Below are positions 49,884-58,864 of a stretch of 64,000 nucleotides of DNA, one piece after another. The first letter of the stretch is position 1. Each line of letters begins with the position of its first letter. The notes beneath the pieces were generated by a model. It saw nothing but the letters and a program-made list of their open reading frames with translations, was not told the DNA's origin and made no database searches. Source of the stretch: an uncultured Alphaproteobacteria bacterium (GTDB lineage: Bacteria; Pseudomonadota; Alphaproteobacteria; Rhizobiales; Ancalomicrobiaceae); assembly GCA_937892955.1 (NCBI GenBank), contig CALBKH010000084.1, positions 62,001 through 126,000 of the forward strand, read 5' to 3'. The position numbers were made by a program, and so were the translations under genes.

Positions 49884-51371
49884 ATGCGCGCTCGGCTGTC
49901 CCCTTCCCTCAGGTCGGCCCTCGCCGCCGCCCTCCTCGCCGCCTCCGCGCTACCGGCCGCCGCTCAGGCGACTTCGGAGGAGGCCGCCCGCCTGCAGGCG
50001 ATCGGCGAGATCTATTTCGGCAAGGCCCCGGCGGGCGAGCCGAGCGTCGTGACGGTCGCTCCCGAAGCCGATCACTATCGGGCGAGCGTCGACTTCGCCC
50101 TGCTGATCCGCCGTCTCCTCGCCTACGCCCCGGGGGAGGAGGTGAAGAAGTTCACCTTCGACTGGGACCCGACCTCGATGGCGCTCGGCCCGCGTGACGA
50201 CGGCACCTGGCGCTTCTGGGACTACCGCATTCCGAAACTCGTCGCCGACATCGACGGTCAACGCACCGAGGTCGTCACCGAAGGCATCGACTTCGAGACG
50301 ATCTTCGATCCCGCGACCGGCGCCAGCCCGTCGATGAAGGGCCGATTCGGCCGGGTGTCGGCGACCTCGACGATCAGGAAACCGGGCGAGGCCCTCACCG
50401 TCACCTCGGAGAACACCTCCTCGGACGTGTCGTTGCAGGGCTCGGCGCGGACCACCGCGACACCCGGCGTCCTCGACGTGGCCGCCCACCAGTCGACCGG
50501 CTCGATGCTCTATGCCGTCGCTCTCGCCGGCGGCATGGCCGCGGGCGTCCCCGACATGCGCATCGCGCTCACTGGCGGCCGCCAGGACAACGTCGTCGGC
50601 ATTCGCGGTTTCCGCAATGCCGCCCTCCTCGACCTTTGGGCCCATCTCGTCGCCCACCACGAACCGGAGGACTTCACCACTCGCCAGGGCGCGCTCAAGG
50701 CGAAGCTCGCCGCCGCCGTGCCGGTCTTCGAGGCGATCACCCAGAAGGTCGAGGGCAAGGACTTCTCGCTCGAATCGCCCTTCGTCATCGCCAAGGCGGA
50801 GAAGGCGGCGATCGATCTCGATCTCGCCGGCCTCACCCGCGAGGGCCGGTTCGGCATGGCGATGGGCGTCACCGGCTTCCAGGCCTGGTCGCTGTTCATG
50901 CCGAAATGGGCGCACCAACTGGTGCCGCGCGACTTCGCCCTCGCCGGACACGTCTCCGGCTACGATCTCGCGACCCCGATCTCGGTCTTCCTCGACAGCG
51001 CCGACTTTTCGGCGAAGAAGCCGCTGACCGACGAGCAGGAGGCGAAGATCGCCGCCCTGTTCCTGCCCCGCGGCGCCGTCGACGTGGTCCTCGACGGCAA
51101 TCGCCTCGTCGGTCCGCTCTACGACCTCTCCCTCGACGGCCGCCTGACCGCCGGTCCGGCCGGCGCCAAGGGGGCGATCACGGTGAAGGCACGCGGCCTC
51201 GACAAGGTCTCCGAACTCCTCGCCGGCCCCGATACCGACGAACAGGCCAGGGCGCTCGCCGCCACCATCGCCCTCGCCCGCTCCCTGGCGGAGCGCAAGG
51301 GCGACGACCTCGTCTGGCGCTTCGACTTCGACGGCGACGCGGTCGCGGTCAACGGCAAGCCGCTGAAGTGA
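49884..51371 (+). CDS. Secreted protein of unknown function
   Basis: A 495-residue protein with a clear signal peptide (SLRSALAAALLAASALPAAAQA, cut near residue 28) and no other membrane segment, so probably periplasmic. I do not recognise the family with confidence. The mature part looks strand-rich with repeated amphipathic stretches (MRIALTGGRQDNVVGIRGFR; GAVDVVLDGNRLVGPLYDLS), loosely like DUF945/DUF2125-type periplasmic proteins. GGAG lies five bases before the ATG. The three phased palindromes just upstream suggest tight control. The CbiX-like gene follows after 115 bases. Confidence 0.8.
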   Translation: MRARLSPSLRSALAAALLAASALPAAAQATSEEAARLQAIGEIYFGKAPAGEPSVVTVAPEADHYRASVDFALLIRRLLAYAPGEEVKKFTFDWDPTSMALGPRDDGTWRFWDYRIPKLVADIDGQRTEVVTEGIDFETIFDPATGASPSMKGRFGRVSATSTIRKPGEALTVTSENTSSDVSLQGSARTTATPGVLDVAAHQSTGSMLYAVALAGGMAAGVPDMRIALTGGRQDNVVGIRGFRNAALLDLWAHLVAHHEPEDFTTRQGALKAKLAAAVPVFEAITQKVEGKDFSLESPFVIAKAEKAAIDLDLAGLTREGRFGMAMGVTGFQAWSLFMPKWAHQLVPRDFALAGHVSGYDLATPISVFLDSADFSAKKPLTDEQEAKIAALFLPRGAVDVVLDGNRLVGPLYDLSLDGRLTAGPAGAKGAITVKARGLDKVSELLAGPDTDEQARALAATIALARSLAERKGDDLVWRFDFDGDAVAVNGKPLK

Positions 51372-51486
51372 GGCCGCGGTCGCGGCGCTGCGGCGGCACG
51401 CACCGCTCCGGCCTCGCGTCGAACCTCTGGAAACCGCGTCTTCACGTCCCATGTGGGAAGAATCCGTTTCGCCCGGAAGGTCCCGC

Positions 51487-52221
51487 ATGATCGACTCGCG
51501 TCTCCCGCCCACCGCCCTCCTCGTCGTCGCCCATGGCGACGGCGGCGCCGATCCGCGCGACGAGACGGTGCGCCGGCTGGCGGAGCGACTGGCCAAGCGG
51601 CTCGATCTGCCCGTCGACTGGGCGACGCTGAAGCGGCCGGAGACCTTCGCCGAAGCCCACGCCCGTCTGGGCGCTGCCGCCGCGCGGGTGGCCGTCTATC
51701 CGCTGTTCATGGCCAACGGCTTCTTCGTCCGGGTGAAACTGCCGAAGCTCCTCGGCGAGAGCGGTTTCGGCGACACCGAGATCCTGCCGGTCTTCGGTCT
51801 CGATCCGCGATTGATCGACCTCATCGAGCACCGCCTGCGCTCGATCGCCTCGATGCAGGGCGGGCGCGAGCCGAAGGATTTCTCGATCGCGCTCATCGCC
51901 CACGGCTCGGGATCGGGCGACGCCGGCTCCCGCCTCGCATCGGAAGCGATCGCCGCCGATCTCGGCTACCGGCTCGACACCCGGCTCCACCTCGGCTTCA
52001 TCGAGGAGGCGCCGTTCTTCGAAGAGGTGATCGGCGCGAGCGCCGAGATCGTCGTCGGCCTCTTCGTCTCCGCCGGTACCCACGCCCTCGACGACGTCGC
52101 CGCCTGTGTGGCGAAGACCCCGTCCGTCCTCCATCACGTCGCCACCGTCGGCGACGATGCCGGCGTCGCCGACATGGTCGAGGCGGCGCTCGCTACCCTC
52201 GTGCGGGATCGCGTCGCGTGA
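51487..52221 (+). CDS. CbiX/sirohydrochlorin chelatase-like protein
   Basis: A 244-residue protein with two CbiX-like halves. The first has [16 protein letters not shown] and [20 protein letters not shown]; the second [15 protein letters not shown] and [16 protein letters not shown]. The histidines of the VAHG and IAHGS motifs are where family members bind cobalt, nickel or iron for insertion into sirohydrochlorin. Which metal, or whether it is a chelatase at all, cannot be told. The ATG at 51487 follows GGAAGG. rimO begins 58 bases later. Confidence 0.82.
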   Translation: MIDSRLPPTALLVVAHGDGGADPRDETVRRLAERLAKRLDLPVDWATLKRPETFAEAHARLGAAAARVAVYPLFMANGFFVRVKLPKLLGESGFGDTEILPVFGLDPRLIDLIEHRLRSIASMQGGREPKDFSIALIAHGSGSGDAGSRLASEAIAADLGYRLDTRLHLGFIEEAPFFEEVIGASAEIVVGLFVSAGTHALDDVAACVAKTPSVLHHVATVGDDAGVADMVEAALATLVRDRVA

Positions 52222-52279
52222 TGCGGACGCCGCCGTCGGCCCTTGCATTCCGCGCGGTTCCGCCCCAATTGTCCCGCCC

Positions 52280-53629
52280 ATGACCGACACCGCGACCAAG
52301 ACCGCCGCGCCCGATGGCCGCGTGCCCAAGATCTCATTCGTCAGCCTCGGCTGCCCCAAGAACCTCGTCGACAGCGAGCGCATCGTCACGCATCTGCGCT
52401 CCGAGGGCTACGAACTGACCAAGACCCACGCCGGCGCCGACGTCGTGGTGGTCAACACCTGCGGCTTCCTCGACAGTGCCAAGGCCGAGAGCCTCGACGC
52501 CATCGGCAAGGCCATGGCCGAGAACGGCAAGGTCATCGTCACCGGCTGCATGGGCACCGAGGCGGGCGAGATCGAGGCGAAATACCCGAACCTGCTGGCG
52601 ATCACCAAGCCCCAGGCCTACGACAGCGTCGTCGAGGCGGTGCACGCCGCCGTGCCGCCGGCCCACGATCCCTTCGTCGATCTGGTGCCGGCGCAGGGCG
52701 TGCGCTTCACGCCCCGCCACTACGCCTACCTGAAGATCTCGGAAGGCTGCTCCAACCGCTGCACCTTCTGCATCATCCCGCATCTGCGCGGTGATCTCGT
52801 GTCGCGGCCTGCGAACGAGGTGCTGCGCGAGGCGGAGAAGCTGGTGAAGGCCGGCGTCAAGGAGATCCTGGTCATCTCCCAGGACACCTCGGCCTATGGC
52901 CAGGATCTGCGCTACGCCGCCTCCCAGTGGGGCGACCGCGAGGTGCGGGCAAAGTTCCTCGATCTCTCGCGCGAACTCGGCGACCTCGGCGTCTGGGTCC
53001 GCCTCCACTACGTCTACCCCTATCCGCACGTCGACGAGGTGATCGAGCTGATGGCGGAGGGGAAGATCCTTCCCTATCTCGACATCCCGCTGCAGCATGC
53101 CGCGACCCCGGTCCTGAAGGCGATGAAGCGCCCGGCGGCGCAGGAGAAGACCCTGGAGCGCATCGCGAACTGGCGGCGGCAAGTGCCCGATCTCGCCGTC
53201 CGCTCCAGCTTCATCGTCGGCTTCCCCGGCGAGACCGAAGAGGACTTCCAGGCGCTGCTCGACTGGCTGAGCGAAGCCAAGCTCGATCGCGTCGGCGCGT
53301 TCAAGTACGAGGCGGTGAAGGGCGCGGTGGCCAACGACCTGCCCGGCGCGGTGCCCGAAGAGGTGAAGCAGGAGCGCTGGAACCGCCTGATGGCGCACCA
53401 GCAGCCGATCGCCGCGCGCATCCAGAAGGGCCGCATCGGCCGCCGCTTGGCCGTCATCGTCGACGAGGTCGGCCCGACCGTCGCCAAGGGCCGCACCAAA
53501 TGGGACGCCCCCGAGATCGACGGCACCGTCCACATCACCTCGCATCGGCCGCTGCGCCCCGGCGAGATCGTCACGGTGAAGATCGAAGCCGCCGACGCCT
53601 ATGATCTGAAGGGCAGCGCGGTGGGGTGA
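52280..53629 (+). CDS. rimO: Ribosomal protein S12 methylthiotransferase RimO
   Basis: A 449-residue radical-SAM enzyme with two Fe-S clusters that methylthiolates an aspartate of ribosomal protein S12. The N-terminal MTTase domain has [21 protein letters not shown] and VTGCMGTE, the three cysteines of the auxiliary cluster. The radical-SAM triad is [10 protein letters not shown] (Cys157, 161, 164). A TRAM domain closes the chain (about 380-449). The [12 protein letters not shown] start and the RGDLVSRP segment mark RimO rather than MiaB. Its stop codon faces the TIR-like gene three bases away. Confidence 0.95.
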   Translation: MTDTATKTAAPDGRVPKISFVSLGCPKNLVDSERIVTHLRSEGYELTKTHAGADVVVVNTCGFLDSAKAESLDAIGKAMAENGKVIVTGCMGTEAGEIEAKYPNLLAITKPQAYDSVVEAVHAAVPPAHDPFVDLVPAQGVRFTPRHYAYLKISEGCSNRCTFCIIPHLRGDLVSRPANEVLREAEKLVKAGVKEILVISQDTSAYGQDLRYAASQWGDREVRAKFLDLSRELGDLGVWVRLHYVYPYPHVDEVIELMAEGKILPYLDIPLQHAATPVLKAMKRPAAQEKTLERIANWRRQVPDLAVRSSFIVGFPGETEEDFQALLDWLSEAKLDRVGAFKYEAVKGAVANDLPGAVPEEVKQERWNRLMAHQQPIAARIQKGRIGRRLAVIVDEVGPTVAKGRTKWDAPEIDGTVHITSHRPLRPGEIVTVKIEAADAYDLKGSAVG

Positions 53630-53632
53630 GGG

Positions 53633-54346
53633 CTATGCGGCTCGGCGCGCCATGCGAACGAAAGTCCTGATCTCGTCGATCAGCCGCGCGAGATCATCGA
53701 TGACGTCGGGTTCGAGGGCAGTGACCGTCAGACGATCCAGAATGGTCTGTGCCGCATCGACGAATCGCCGCTCGCCGGAGAGCAACCATCCTTTGTTCGC
53801 ACGTTCGAACGCTACGGCGCAGTCCATTTTTCGAGCTTCGAGCGCCGTCGCGAGCAAGGTGTGCTCGTACTCGACGACCTGCGCGATCTGATCGGCCGCT
53901 TGGTTCAGCTTGCGTCGGAACGCCACCGGGTCGACCGGATCGTACTCGATCCAGTCGGTCCGCGTCAGGTCGGAAGGAGCTTTCGCGGCTTTCGATTTGA
54001 CGATGACCAGAGGTTTGCCGCACATCGCCGCAAATCCGAGCTCGAGCGCGATGTTGGCGAAGGCGGTCGAGCGCGTATGTTCGGAGAATACGGCGATCGT
54101 GAACCCCGTCGACCGGATCAAGCCGAGGATTCGCTCCAGAAAGTCGCCACCGCCGATGTTGCCGTCCGCATCCACACACGGGTGGTTTCTCGCCTCGAAG
54201 ACTTCTCGGACGATGTCGACCATTGCTGTATCGACAGCGTGAGGCTCACCCAACTGCCGCATGAGAAATGCACGGCGAGGGGGAAAAGTCTTGGGAGGCG
54301 TGGAAATCGTCTCTTCGGTCAAGGGCGAAAAGACGGGCGGCATCAC
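53633..54346 (-). CDS. TIR/nucleoside-deoxyribosyltransferase-like protein of unknown function
   Basis: A 237-residue protein (GTG 54346; ATG 54343 is equally possible). The first half begins a Rossmann-like region with FLMRQLGEPHAVDTAM, continues with a hydrophobic strand FTIAVFSEHTRSTAFAN, and then NIALELGFAAMCGKPLVIV. The Glu in the ELG context and the GKP-strand resemble TIR and deoxyribosyltransferase-type folds, whose Glu attacks N-glycosidic bonds such as that in NAD. The C-terminal half is helical with no recognised domain. Codon third positions are less GC-biased than in neighbouring genes. It is translationally coupled to a 58-residue gene upstream. Fold assignment is plausible; function is unknown. 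Confidence 0.65.
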   Translation of the reverse strand: MMPPVFSPLTEETISTPPKTFPPRRAFLMRQLGEPHAVDTAMVDIVREVFEARNHPCVDADGNIGGGDFLERILGLIRSTGFTIAVFSEHTRSTAFANIALELGFAAMCGKPLVIVKSKAAKAPSDLTRTDWIEYDPVDPVAFRRKLNQAADQIAQVVEYEHTLLATALEARKMDCAVAFERANKGWLLSGERRFVDAAQTILDRLTVTALEPDVIDDLARLIDEIRTFVRMARRAA

Positions 54347-54519
54347 TTCGCCTTCGTGATGTCGCGTATGCCCTTGTAAGGACCGGCGGTCTTCTTGGAG
54401 GCGATGATACGGCCGGTGTCGGTGTCGATCTTGACGTATCTCCCCGTCAGCGGGTTCTTCACCTGAGCCCGCTCCTTCACTGCTCCGATCCGGTGTGCAT
54501 CACCTGTGTTCGTAGCCAT
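54343..54519 (-). CDS. Small basic protein coupled to the TIR-like gene
   Basis: A 58-residue lysine-rich protein beginning MATNTGDAHRIGAVKERAQV, then KNPLTGRYVKIDTDTGRII and ending KTAGPYKGIRDITKAK. This matches, in my memory, a widespread family of tiny hypothetical proteins with the pattern N-T-G-x3-R-x-G-x-V-K-x-R-x-Q and a K-D/G-x-P-Y/F-K-G-I/V end; no function is established to my knowledge. The stop overlaps the start of the next gene (GTGA, or TGATG), so the two are cotranslated. It may bind nucleic acid because of its charge, but that is inference. Confidence 0.7.
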   Translation of the reverse strand: MATNTGDAHRIGAVKERAQVKNPLTGRYVKIDTDTGRIIASKKTAGPYKGIRDITKAK

Positions 54520-54584
54520 GTTGATCCGATCCTGAACATCTGGAAGCAATGTGGCACCGCTGCATGACATGAGCAAGGCTCCGC

Positions 54585-55211
54585 TCACGCCACCACCACC
54601 CCCGCCGCCATCTCCCGCAGGAACGCCAGCCCGGCCTTGGCCGCGGCGAGGTCGATGGCGTGATCGCATCCCGGCACCCGCACCAGGTCGACCCGCGCGC
54701 CCGCCGCGGCGAGGACGTCGCGGATCCGCTCCGCCTCGGTGACCAGGATCACCCCGTCGGCCTCACCGTGGACGATGCGCACCGGAAAGCCGTCGAGCCG
54801 TCGCGCCGGCGGTGCGGCGAGCCGTGTCGACATCGCCAGGAGCCCGGCGAAGTCACGACCGCGACCGACGGCGTCGAGCGCCATCGACCCGCCCTGCGAA
54901 AAGCCGACGAGCACGGTGCGCGCGGCGCAGGTTCCGGCCCGTGCGATCTCGGCGTCGATCACCGCATCGAAAGCCGGCGCGGCCGACGCCACCCTTTCGG
55001 CGCGGGTCGTCGGCGTCACGCCGGTGATCGAGTACCATTGCCTGAGCCCGGGATCCTCGTCGAACGGTTGCGGCGCATCGGGCGTGATGAAGCGGATACC
55101 CGACAGCCGCCGCGCCCAGGCGCGGGCGATCGGCGCGAGGTCCGCTCCGCGCGCCCCCACCCCGTGCAGCACGACGACCAGATCGATGCGCCGTGCGCCG
55201 GCCTCGCTCAT
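54585..55211 (-). CDS. Phospholipase/carboxylesterase-family alpha/beta hydrolase
   Basis: A 208-residue serine hydrolase of the carboxylesterase/thioesterase (YpfH-like) type. The nucleophile elbow is VGFSQGGSMALD, the Asp lies in VRIVHGEADGVILV, and the His in VPGCDHAIDLA. The start has LVVVLHGVGARGADLAP, the oxyanion region. No signal peptide is seen. ATG 55211 is used; a GTG three codons earlier is possible. The stop of the quinone oxidoreductase is 13 bases upstream, so they are likely cotranscribed. Confidence 0.88.
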   Translation of the reverse strand: MSEAGARRIDLVVVLHGVGARGADLAPIARAWARRLSGIRFITPDAPQPFDEDPGLRQWYSITGVTPTTRAERVASAAPAFDAVIDAEIARAGTCAARTVLVGFSQGGSMALDAVGRGRDFAGLLAMSTRLAAPPARRLDGFPVRIVHGEADGVILVTEAERIRDVLAAAGARVDLVRVPGCDHAIDLAAAKAGLAFLREMAAGVVVA

Positions 55212-55224
55212 CGCGCCCACGGCC

Positions 55225-56202
55225 TCAGGGGATCAACACCATCGAGCCGGTGGTAGCCCGCGCCTCGAGCGCCCGATGGGCGTCGGCGGCGTCGGCGAGC
55301 TTCCAGCGCTTCGACAGCGGGATCTCCACCGCGCCCGAGGCGATCACCGCGAAGAGATCGCCGGCGATCTCCTCCAGCGCCGCGCGCGGGCCGATGTGGG
55401 TGAAGAGCGTCTGCCGGGTGGCGAAGAGCGAGCCGCGGCTCGCCAGCTCCTGCAGCGAGAACGGCGGCACCGGCCCGGAGGCGTTGCCGAAGGAGCAGAA
55501 CAGGCCGAAGGGCTTCAGGCAATCGAGCGACTTCGGGAACGTGTCCCTGCCCACCGAATCGTAGACCACGTCGACACCCTTGCCGCCGGTCAGCTCCTTC
55601 ACCGCGGCGACGAAATCGTCCTTGCGGTAGTCGATGACGTGATCGTAGCCGCGGGTCTTGGCGAGCGCCACCTTCTCCGGTCCGCCGGCGGTGCCGATCA
55701 CCGTGGCGCCGAGGTGCTTCGCCCACTGGCCGGCGATCTGGCCGACGCCGCCGGCCGCCGCATGGAACAGCAGCGTCGTCCCCGGTCCGACCTTGAACGT
55801 CCGCTTCAGCAGATACTGCGCCGTCATGCCCTTGAGCATCGCCGCCGCCGCGACGTCGTCGGCGACGCCGTCCGGCACCTTGACCAGCCGGTCGGCCGGC
55901 ACGTTGCGCTCCTCGGCGTAGGAGCCGAGCGGCCCGACATAGGCGACGCGGTCGCCGACGGCGACGCTCGTCACCCCCTCGCCCACCGCCACCACCGTGC
56001 CGGCGCCCTCGTTGCCGGGGATCAGCGGCAGCCCCGCCGGCGCCGGATAGAGACCGGAGCGGAAATAGCAGTCGATGAAGTTGAGTCCGATCGCCGTGTG
56101 GCGGATCCGCGCCTCACCGGCCTTCGGCGCGGCAACGTCGAAGCTCTCGTAGCGCAGCACTTCCGGACCGCCGGTCTCGTGGACGCGAATGCCGTGGACC
56201 AT
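55225..56202 (-). CDS. qor: NADPH:quinone oxidoreductase (zeta-crystallin type)
   Basis: A 325-residue zinc-independent medium-chain reductase. Conserved parts are GLNFIDCYFRSGLYP, LIPGNEGAGTVVAVGEGV, and the cofactor segment HAAAGGVGQIAGQWAKHLGA, with VIDYRKDDF further on. It would reduce quinones or other electrophiles with NADPH. The ATG at 56202 has GGGAGAG about six bases upstream. A palindromic repeat element separates it from terC. Confidence 0.93.
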   Translation of the reverse strand: MVHGIRVHETGGPEVLRYESFDVAAPKAGEARIRHTAIGLNFIDCYFRSGLYPAPAGLPLIPGNEGAGTVVAVGEGVTSVAVGDRVAYVGPLGSYAEERNVPADRLVKVPDGVADDVAAAAMLKGMTAQYLLKRTFKVGPGTTLLFHAAAGGVGQIAGQWAKHLGATVIGTAGGPEKVALAKTRGYDHVIDYRKDDFVAAVKELTGGKGVDVVYDSVGRDTFPKSLDCLKPFGLFCSFGNASGPVPPFSLQELASRGSLFATRQTLFTHIGPRAALEEIAGDLFAVIASGAVEIPLSKRWKLADAADAHRALEARATTGSMVLIP

Positions 56203-56276
56203 GTCGTCTCTCCCTCGGGATTGGTCGTTCAGGTCGACCGAATTTCGATTACGTCGAATTCGTCGCCACACATTCT

Positions 56277-56388
56277 GCCGTCGTCCCCGGCGAGCGAAGC
56301 GAGGAAAGGGGACCCAGTGGTCTCCCGACTCGTCGATCCGCCGTTGGATCCCCTTCCCTCGCCCTTCGGACACGCCGGCGATGACGGC
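56277..56388. repeat. Dispersed palindromic element, copy A
   Basis: Outer arms GCCGTCGTCCCCGGCG (56277-56292) and CGCCGGCGATGACGGC (56373-56388) pair with two mismatches. Inside are GAAAGGGGACCCA and CCCCTTCCCTCGCCCTTCGG. The same words occur in copy B at 60238-60360, so this is one family of intergenic repeat. Confidence 0.8.
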
Positions 56389-56402
56389 CCGGGTCGAGGT
56401 AT

Positions 56403-57173
56403 TCAGAACCGCCCCCAATCTTCCGGCTTCTCCGCGATCTCGACGCCCTTGCGTTTCGCCTTGCGGCTCTTGGCCAGGATGTTGAGCGCTTCGACGCCGG
56501 CCGAGAAGGCCATCGCCGCATAGATGTAGCCGCGTTCGAGATGGAAGCCGAGACCGTCGGCGACCAGCGCGATGCCGATCAAGAGCAGGAAGGCGAGCGC
56601 CAGCACCTTGGTGGTGGGGTGGCGCGAGATGAAGGCGGAGACCGGCCCCGAAGCGACGTACATGACGCCGACCGCGATGATCACCGCGGCGATCATCACG
56701 GCGACGTCCTGGGCGAGACCGACCGCGGTGATGATCGAGTCGAGCGAGAAGACGATGTCGATGATGATGATCTGCCCGACCACCGCGGCGAAGGCGTTGG
56801 AGGCCGTCGCCGCCATCTCGCCGGGCGCGTCCTCTTCCACTTCCTCGTGGATGTGGTTGACCGCCTTGTAGATCAGGAAGCCGCCACCGACGATCAGGAT
56901 CATGTCCTTGATCGACAGCGGATGACCGAAGAGGGTCATCACCGGGTCCTTGAGCTGGACGATCCAGGAGATGGCGAAGAGCAGCGCGATGCGGAAGCCG
57001 AGGGCGAGCGCCAAGCCGAGCTTGCGCGCCTTCGCCGCTTCCTCCGCCTTCAGATGGGCGGTCGCCACCGACAGGAACACGACGTTGTCGATGCCGAGCA
57101 CGATCTCCAGGACCGTCAGCGTGACGAGGCTCGCCCAGACGGCGGGATCGGAGAGGAGGGCGACGAGGTCCAT
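56403..57173 (-). CDS. TerC-family integral membrane protein
   Basis: A 256-residue protein with seven or so membrane helices. Family signatures are LTVLEIVLGIDNVVFLSV at the first helix and IDIVFSLDSIITAVGLAQ in the middle, each with the acidic residues thought to line a metal path. TerC/Alx proteins are linked to tellurite resistance, manganese handling and pH stress. AAGGA precedes the ATG. The DUF2182 gene ends just 24 bases upstream, making a two-gene unit. Confidence 0.92.
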   Translation of the reverse strand: MDLVALLSDPAVWASLVTLTVLEIVLGIDNVVFLSVATAHLKAEEAAKARKLGLALALGFRIALLFAISWIVQLKDPVMTLFGHPLSIKDMILIVGGGFLIYKAVNHIHEEVEEDAPGEMAATASNAFAAVVGQIIIIDIVFSLDSIITAVGLAQDVAVMIAAVIIAVGVMYVASGPVSAFISRHPTTKVLALAFLLLIGIALVADGLGFHLERGYIYAAMAFSAGVEALNILAKSRKAKRKGVEIAEKPEDWGRF

Positions 57174-57197
57174 TCGTTGTCCTTCGGAGGATGGCGG

Positions 57198-58160
57198 TCA
57201 GAAAATGTGGAGGCGTGTCAGGAGCACCGAGCCGACCGGCGAGGCGAGCACCAGCGCCGCCCCCCACAGGAGCAGCACGACACCGACGAGGCGAGGAACC
57301 GCGAGCGACGTGGTGACCTTTTCCACCGTCATCACCGCTCCGATGATGGCGATCCAGATCACGTTCATCACGCCGACGGCGAACATCACCACCATCAGCG
57401 CCCAACAGCAGCCGAGGCAGTCGATGCCCTGGTCGATGCCCTGGCGGAACACCGCCATCGGCCGCGGCGTCCAGTGCTCGGCGAAATACGGTGCGGGGAA
57501 GCGGCAGCGGGTGAGGCAGCCCATCTTGAGCGGCGAGAACTGGTAGAGACCGGCGGCGATCAGCGTCGTCCCGGCGATCACCTGACTGGCCGTCGTCCCG
57601 GCCGGGGTCAGCACCCGGAGTTGGGTGAGCAGCGCCTGTCCCGCCGTCGCCACCGCGGCGAAGACGATCCAGATGGTGAGATAGCCGGCGGCGATCAGCA
57701 GCGGCGACGCGGCCGGCTCACCGGCCCGCCGCTTCTCCTCCGCGAGGCTGGCGAAGGAGGTGAGCACCGGTGCGGCGCTCGGCAGCATCATGGCGAAGAC
57801 CATCGCCACCCACATGGCGAAGACGGTGACGACGTCGCGCGCCGACCACGCTTCGCCGGTCGGCCCGCACAGCACCGTCAGCGCCGCCCGCACCTCCGCC
57901 GGCATGTCGGCGAAACCGTTGAGACGATTGAACACGCTCATGCCGGGGCCCAGCGCCGTCATGTCGGTGCCGGCGAGCATGCCGGCGACCATGGCGGCGA
58001 GCCAGATCCAGCCGACACCCGCACCGACCGCGACCGCCAGCCAGACGACGACCTTCGGCCGCGCCAGGAATGCGAAGGGTCCGGGCGAGCCGCCGCTCGG
58101 CGACGCCCCTCCCCCGTCTTCGCTCCGGGCTCCCCCGGTCGATCCCACGCGCGTGTCCAT
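57198..58160 (-). CDS. DUF2182 integral membrane protein (predicted metal-binding)
   Basis: A 320-residue protein with about six to seven hydrophobic segments. It carries the DUF2182 hallmarks VAMVFAMMLPSAAPV, PLKMGCLTRCRFP and GIDCLGCCWALM; the cysteines led to its prediction as a metal-binding membrane protein, but no function is proven. The ATG at 58160 has only a weak Shine-Dalgarno, so the first 40 residues are uncertain. It sits directly upstream of terC. Confidence 0.87.
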   Translation of the reverse strand: MDTRVGSTGGARSEDGGGASPSGGSPGPFAFLARPKVVVWLAVAVGAGVGWIWLAAMVAGMLAGTDMTALGPGMSVFNRLNGFADMPAEVRAALTVLCGPTGEAWSARDVVTVFAMWVAMVFAMMLPSAAPVLTSFASLAEEKRRAGEPAASPLLIAAGYLTIWIVFAAVATAGQALLTQLRVLTPAGTTASQVIAGTTLIAAGLYQFSPLKMGCLTRCRFPAPYFAEHWTPRPMAVFRQGIDQGIDCLGCCWALMVVMFAVGVMNVIWIAIIGAVMTVEKVTTSLAVPRLVGVVLLLWGAALVLASPVGSVLLTRLHIF

Positions 58161-58228
58161 GCCGTCCGAGATGGGCCTTCTCCACGCCGCTGGCAAGCCC
58201 CCTCGTGGCGGCGGCGAGAACGCCTCGC

Positions 58229-58636
58229 TCAGACGATCGTCTCCGGCGCGGTGAACGACCAGTGCGTATGGGCGATCCGCCAGCCTTCGTCGCGCCTGCG
58301 GAAGATCTCCGAGCAGTTCCACCCGACCGTTTCGCCGCCTTCGCCCCACGAGCGGAAGCGGTAGGAGAGCAGCGAGATCTCGCCGATCTCCTCGACGCGC
58401 GGCTCGAGGATCTGCCAGGCGACCACCGAGATCCGGCCGCGCAACATCTCGTAATAGGCCGTCAGCGCCGCGAGCCCGTCGATGCGGCCGACGCGGAACG
58501 GGTCGAAATAGGAGACGTCGCGATCCGAGATCTCGAGAAAGCCGGACGGATCGCCGCGGCACCAGCGGGCCAGCGCGGCGCGTTCCAGAACGAGCACCGC
58601 ATGCTCGTGCTCGTCTGCCGAGATCGGGGCGATCAT
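58229..58636 (-). CDS. NTF2-like (SnoaL/DUF4440-type) protein
   Basis: A 135-residue protein with the NTF2-like cone fold pattern: an N-terminal helix, then ARWCRGDPSGFLEISDRDVS, GLAALTAYYEMLRG, and a C-terminal SEIFRRRDEGWRIAHTHWSF, the usual edge-strand motif. Members include ketosteroid-isomerase-like enzymes and binding domains, so the ligand cannot be told. The start at 58636 is backed by GAGGA seven bases upstream. It diverges from the ubiH-like gene. Confidence 0.88.
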   Translation of the reverse strand: MIAPISADEHEHAVLVLERAALARWCRGDPSGFLEISDRDVSYFDPFRVGRIDGLAALTAYYEMLRGRISVVAWQILEPRVEEIGEISLLSYRFRSWGEGGETVGWNCSEIFRRRDEGWRIAHTHWSFTAPETIV

Positions 58637-58864
58637 GGATTCGTCCTCGGGTCCAACATACGAAAGGCGAACACGGTCGCAGGAATCGGACAAGCGACGA
58701 AATGGCATGCGAGGGCCCCGAAATCCACGCGGCCCCCGCGCCCCGCGACAGGTCTCGCCGGCCGCGCTATAGGTGACCATCCGGGGTCGCGGCTCGCCCT
58801 TGCGTTCCCATATGAAGGAAGATGTCGTCCGCGGCCTCGTCGCCGTCGTCCTCGGAGCCCGCCC

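Noticed and set aside
49600..50052. A + strand frame beginning inside tRNA-Asn
   Set aside because: It overlaps a tRNA and then reads the secreted-protein gene in the wrong frame.
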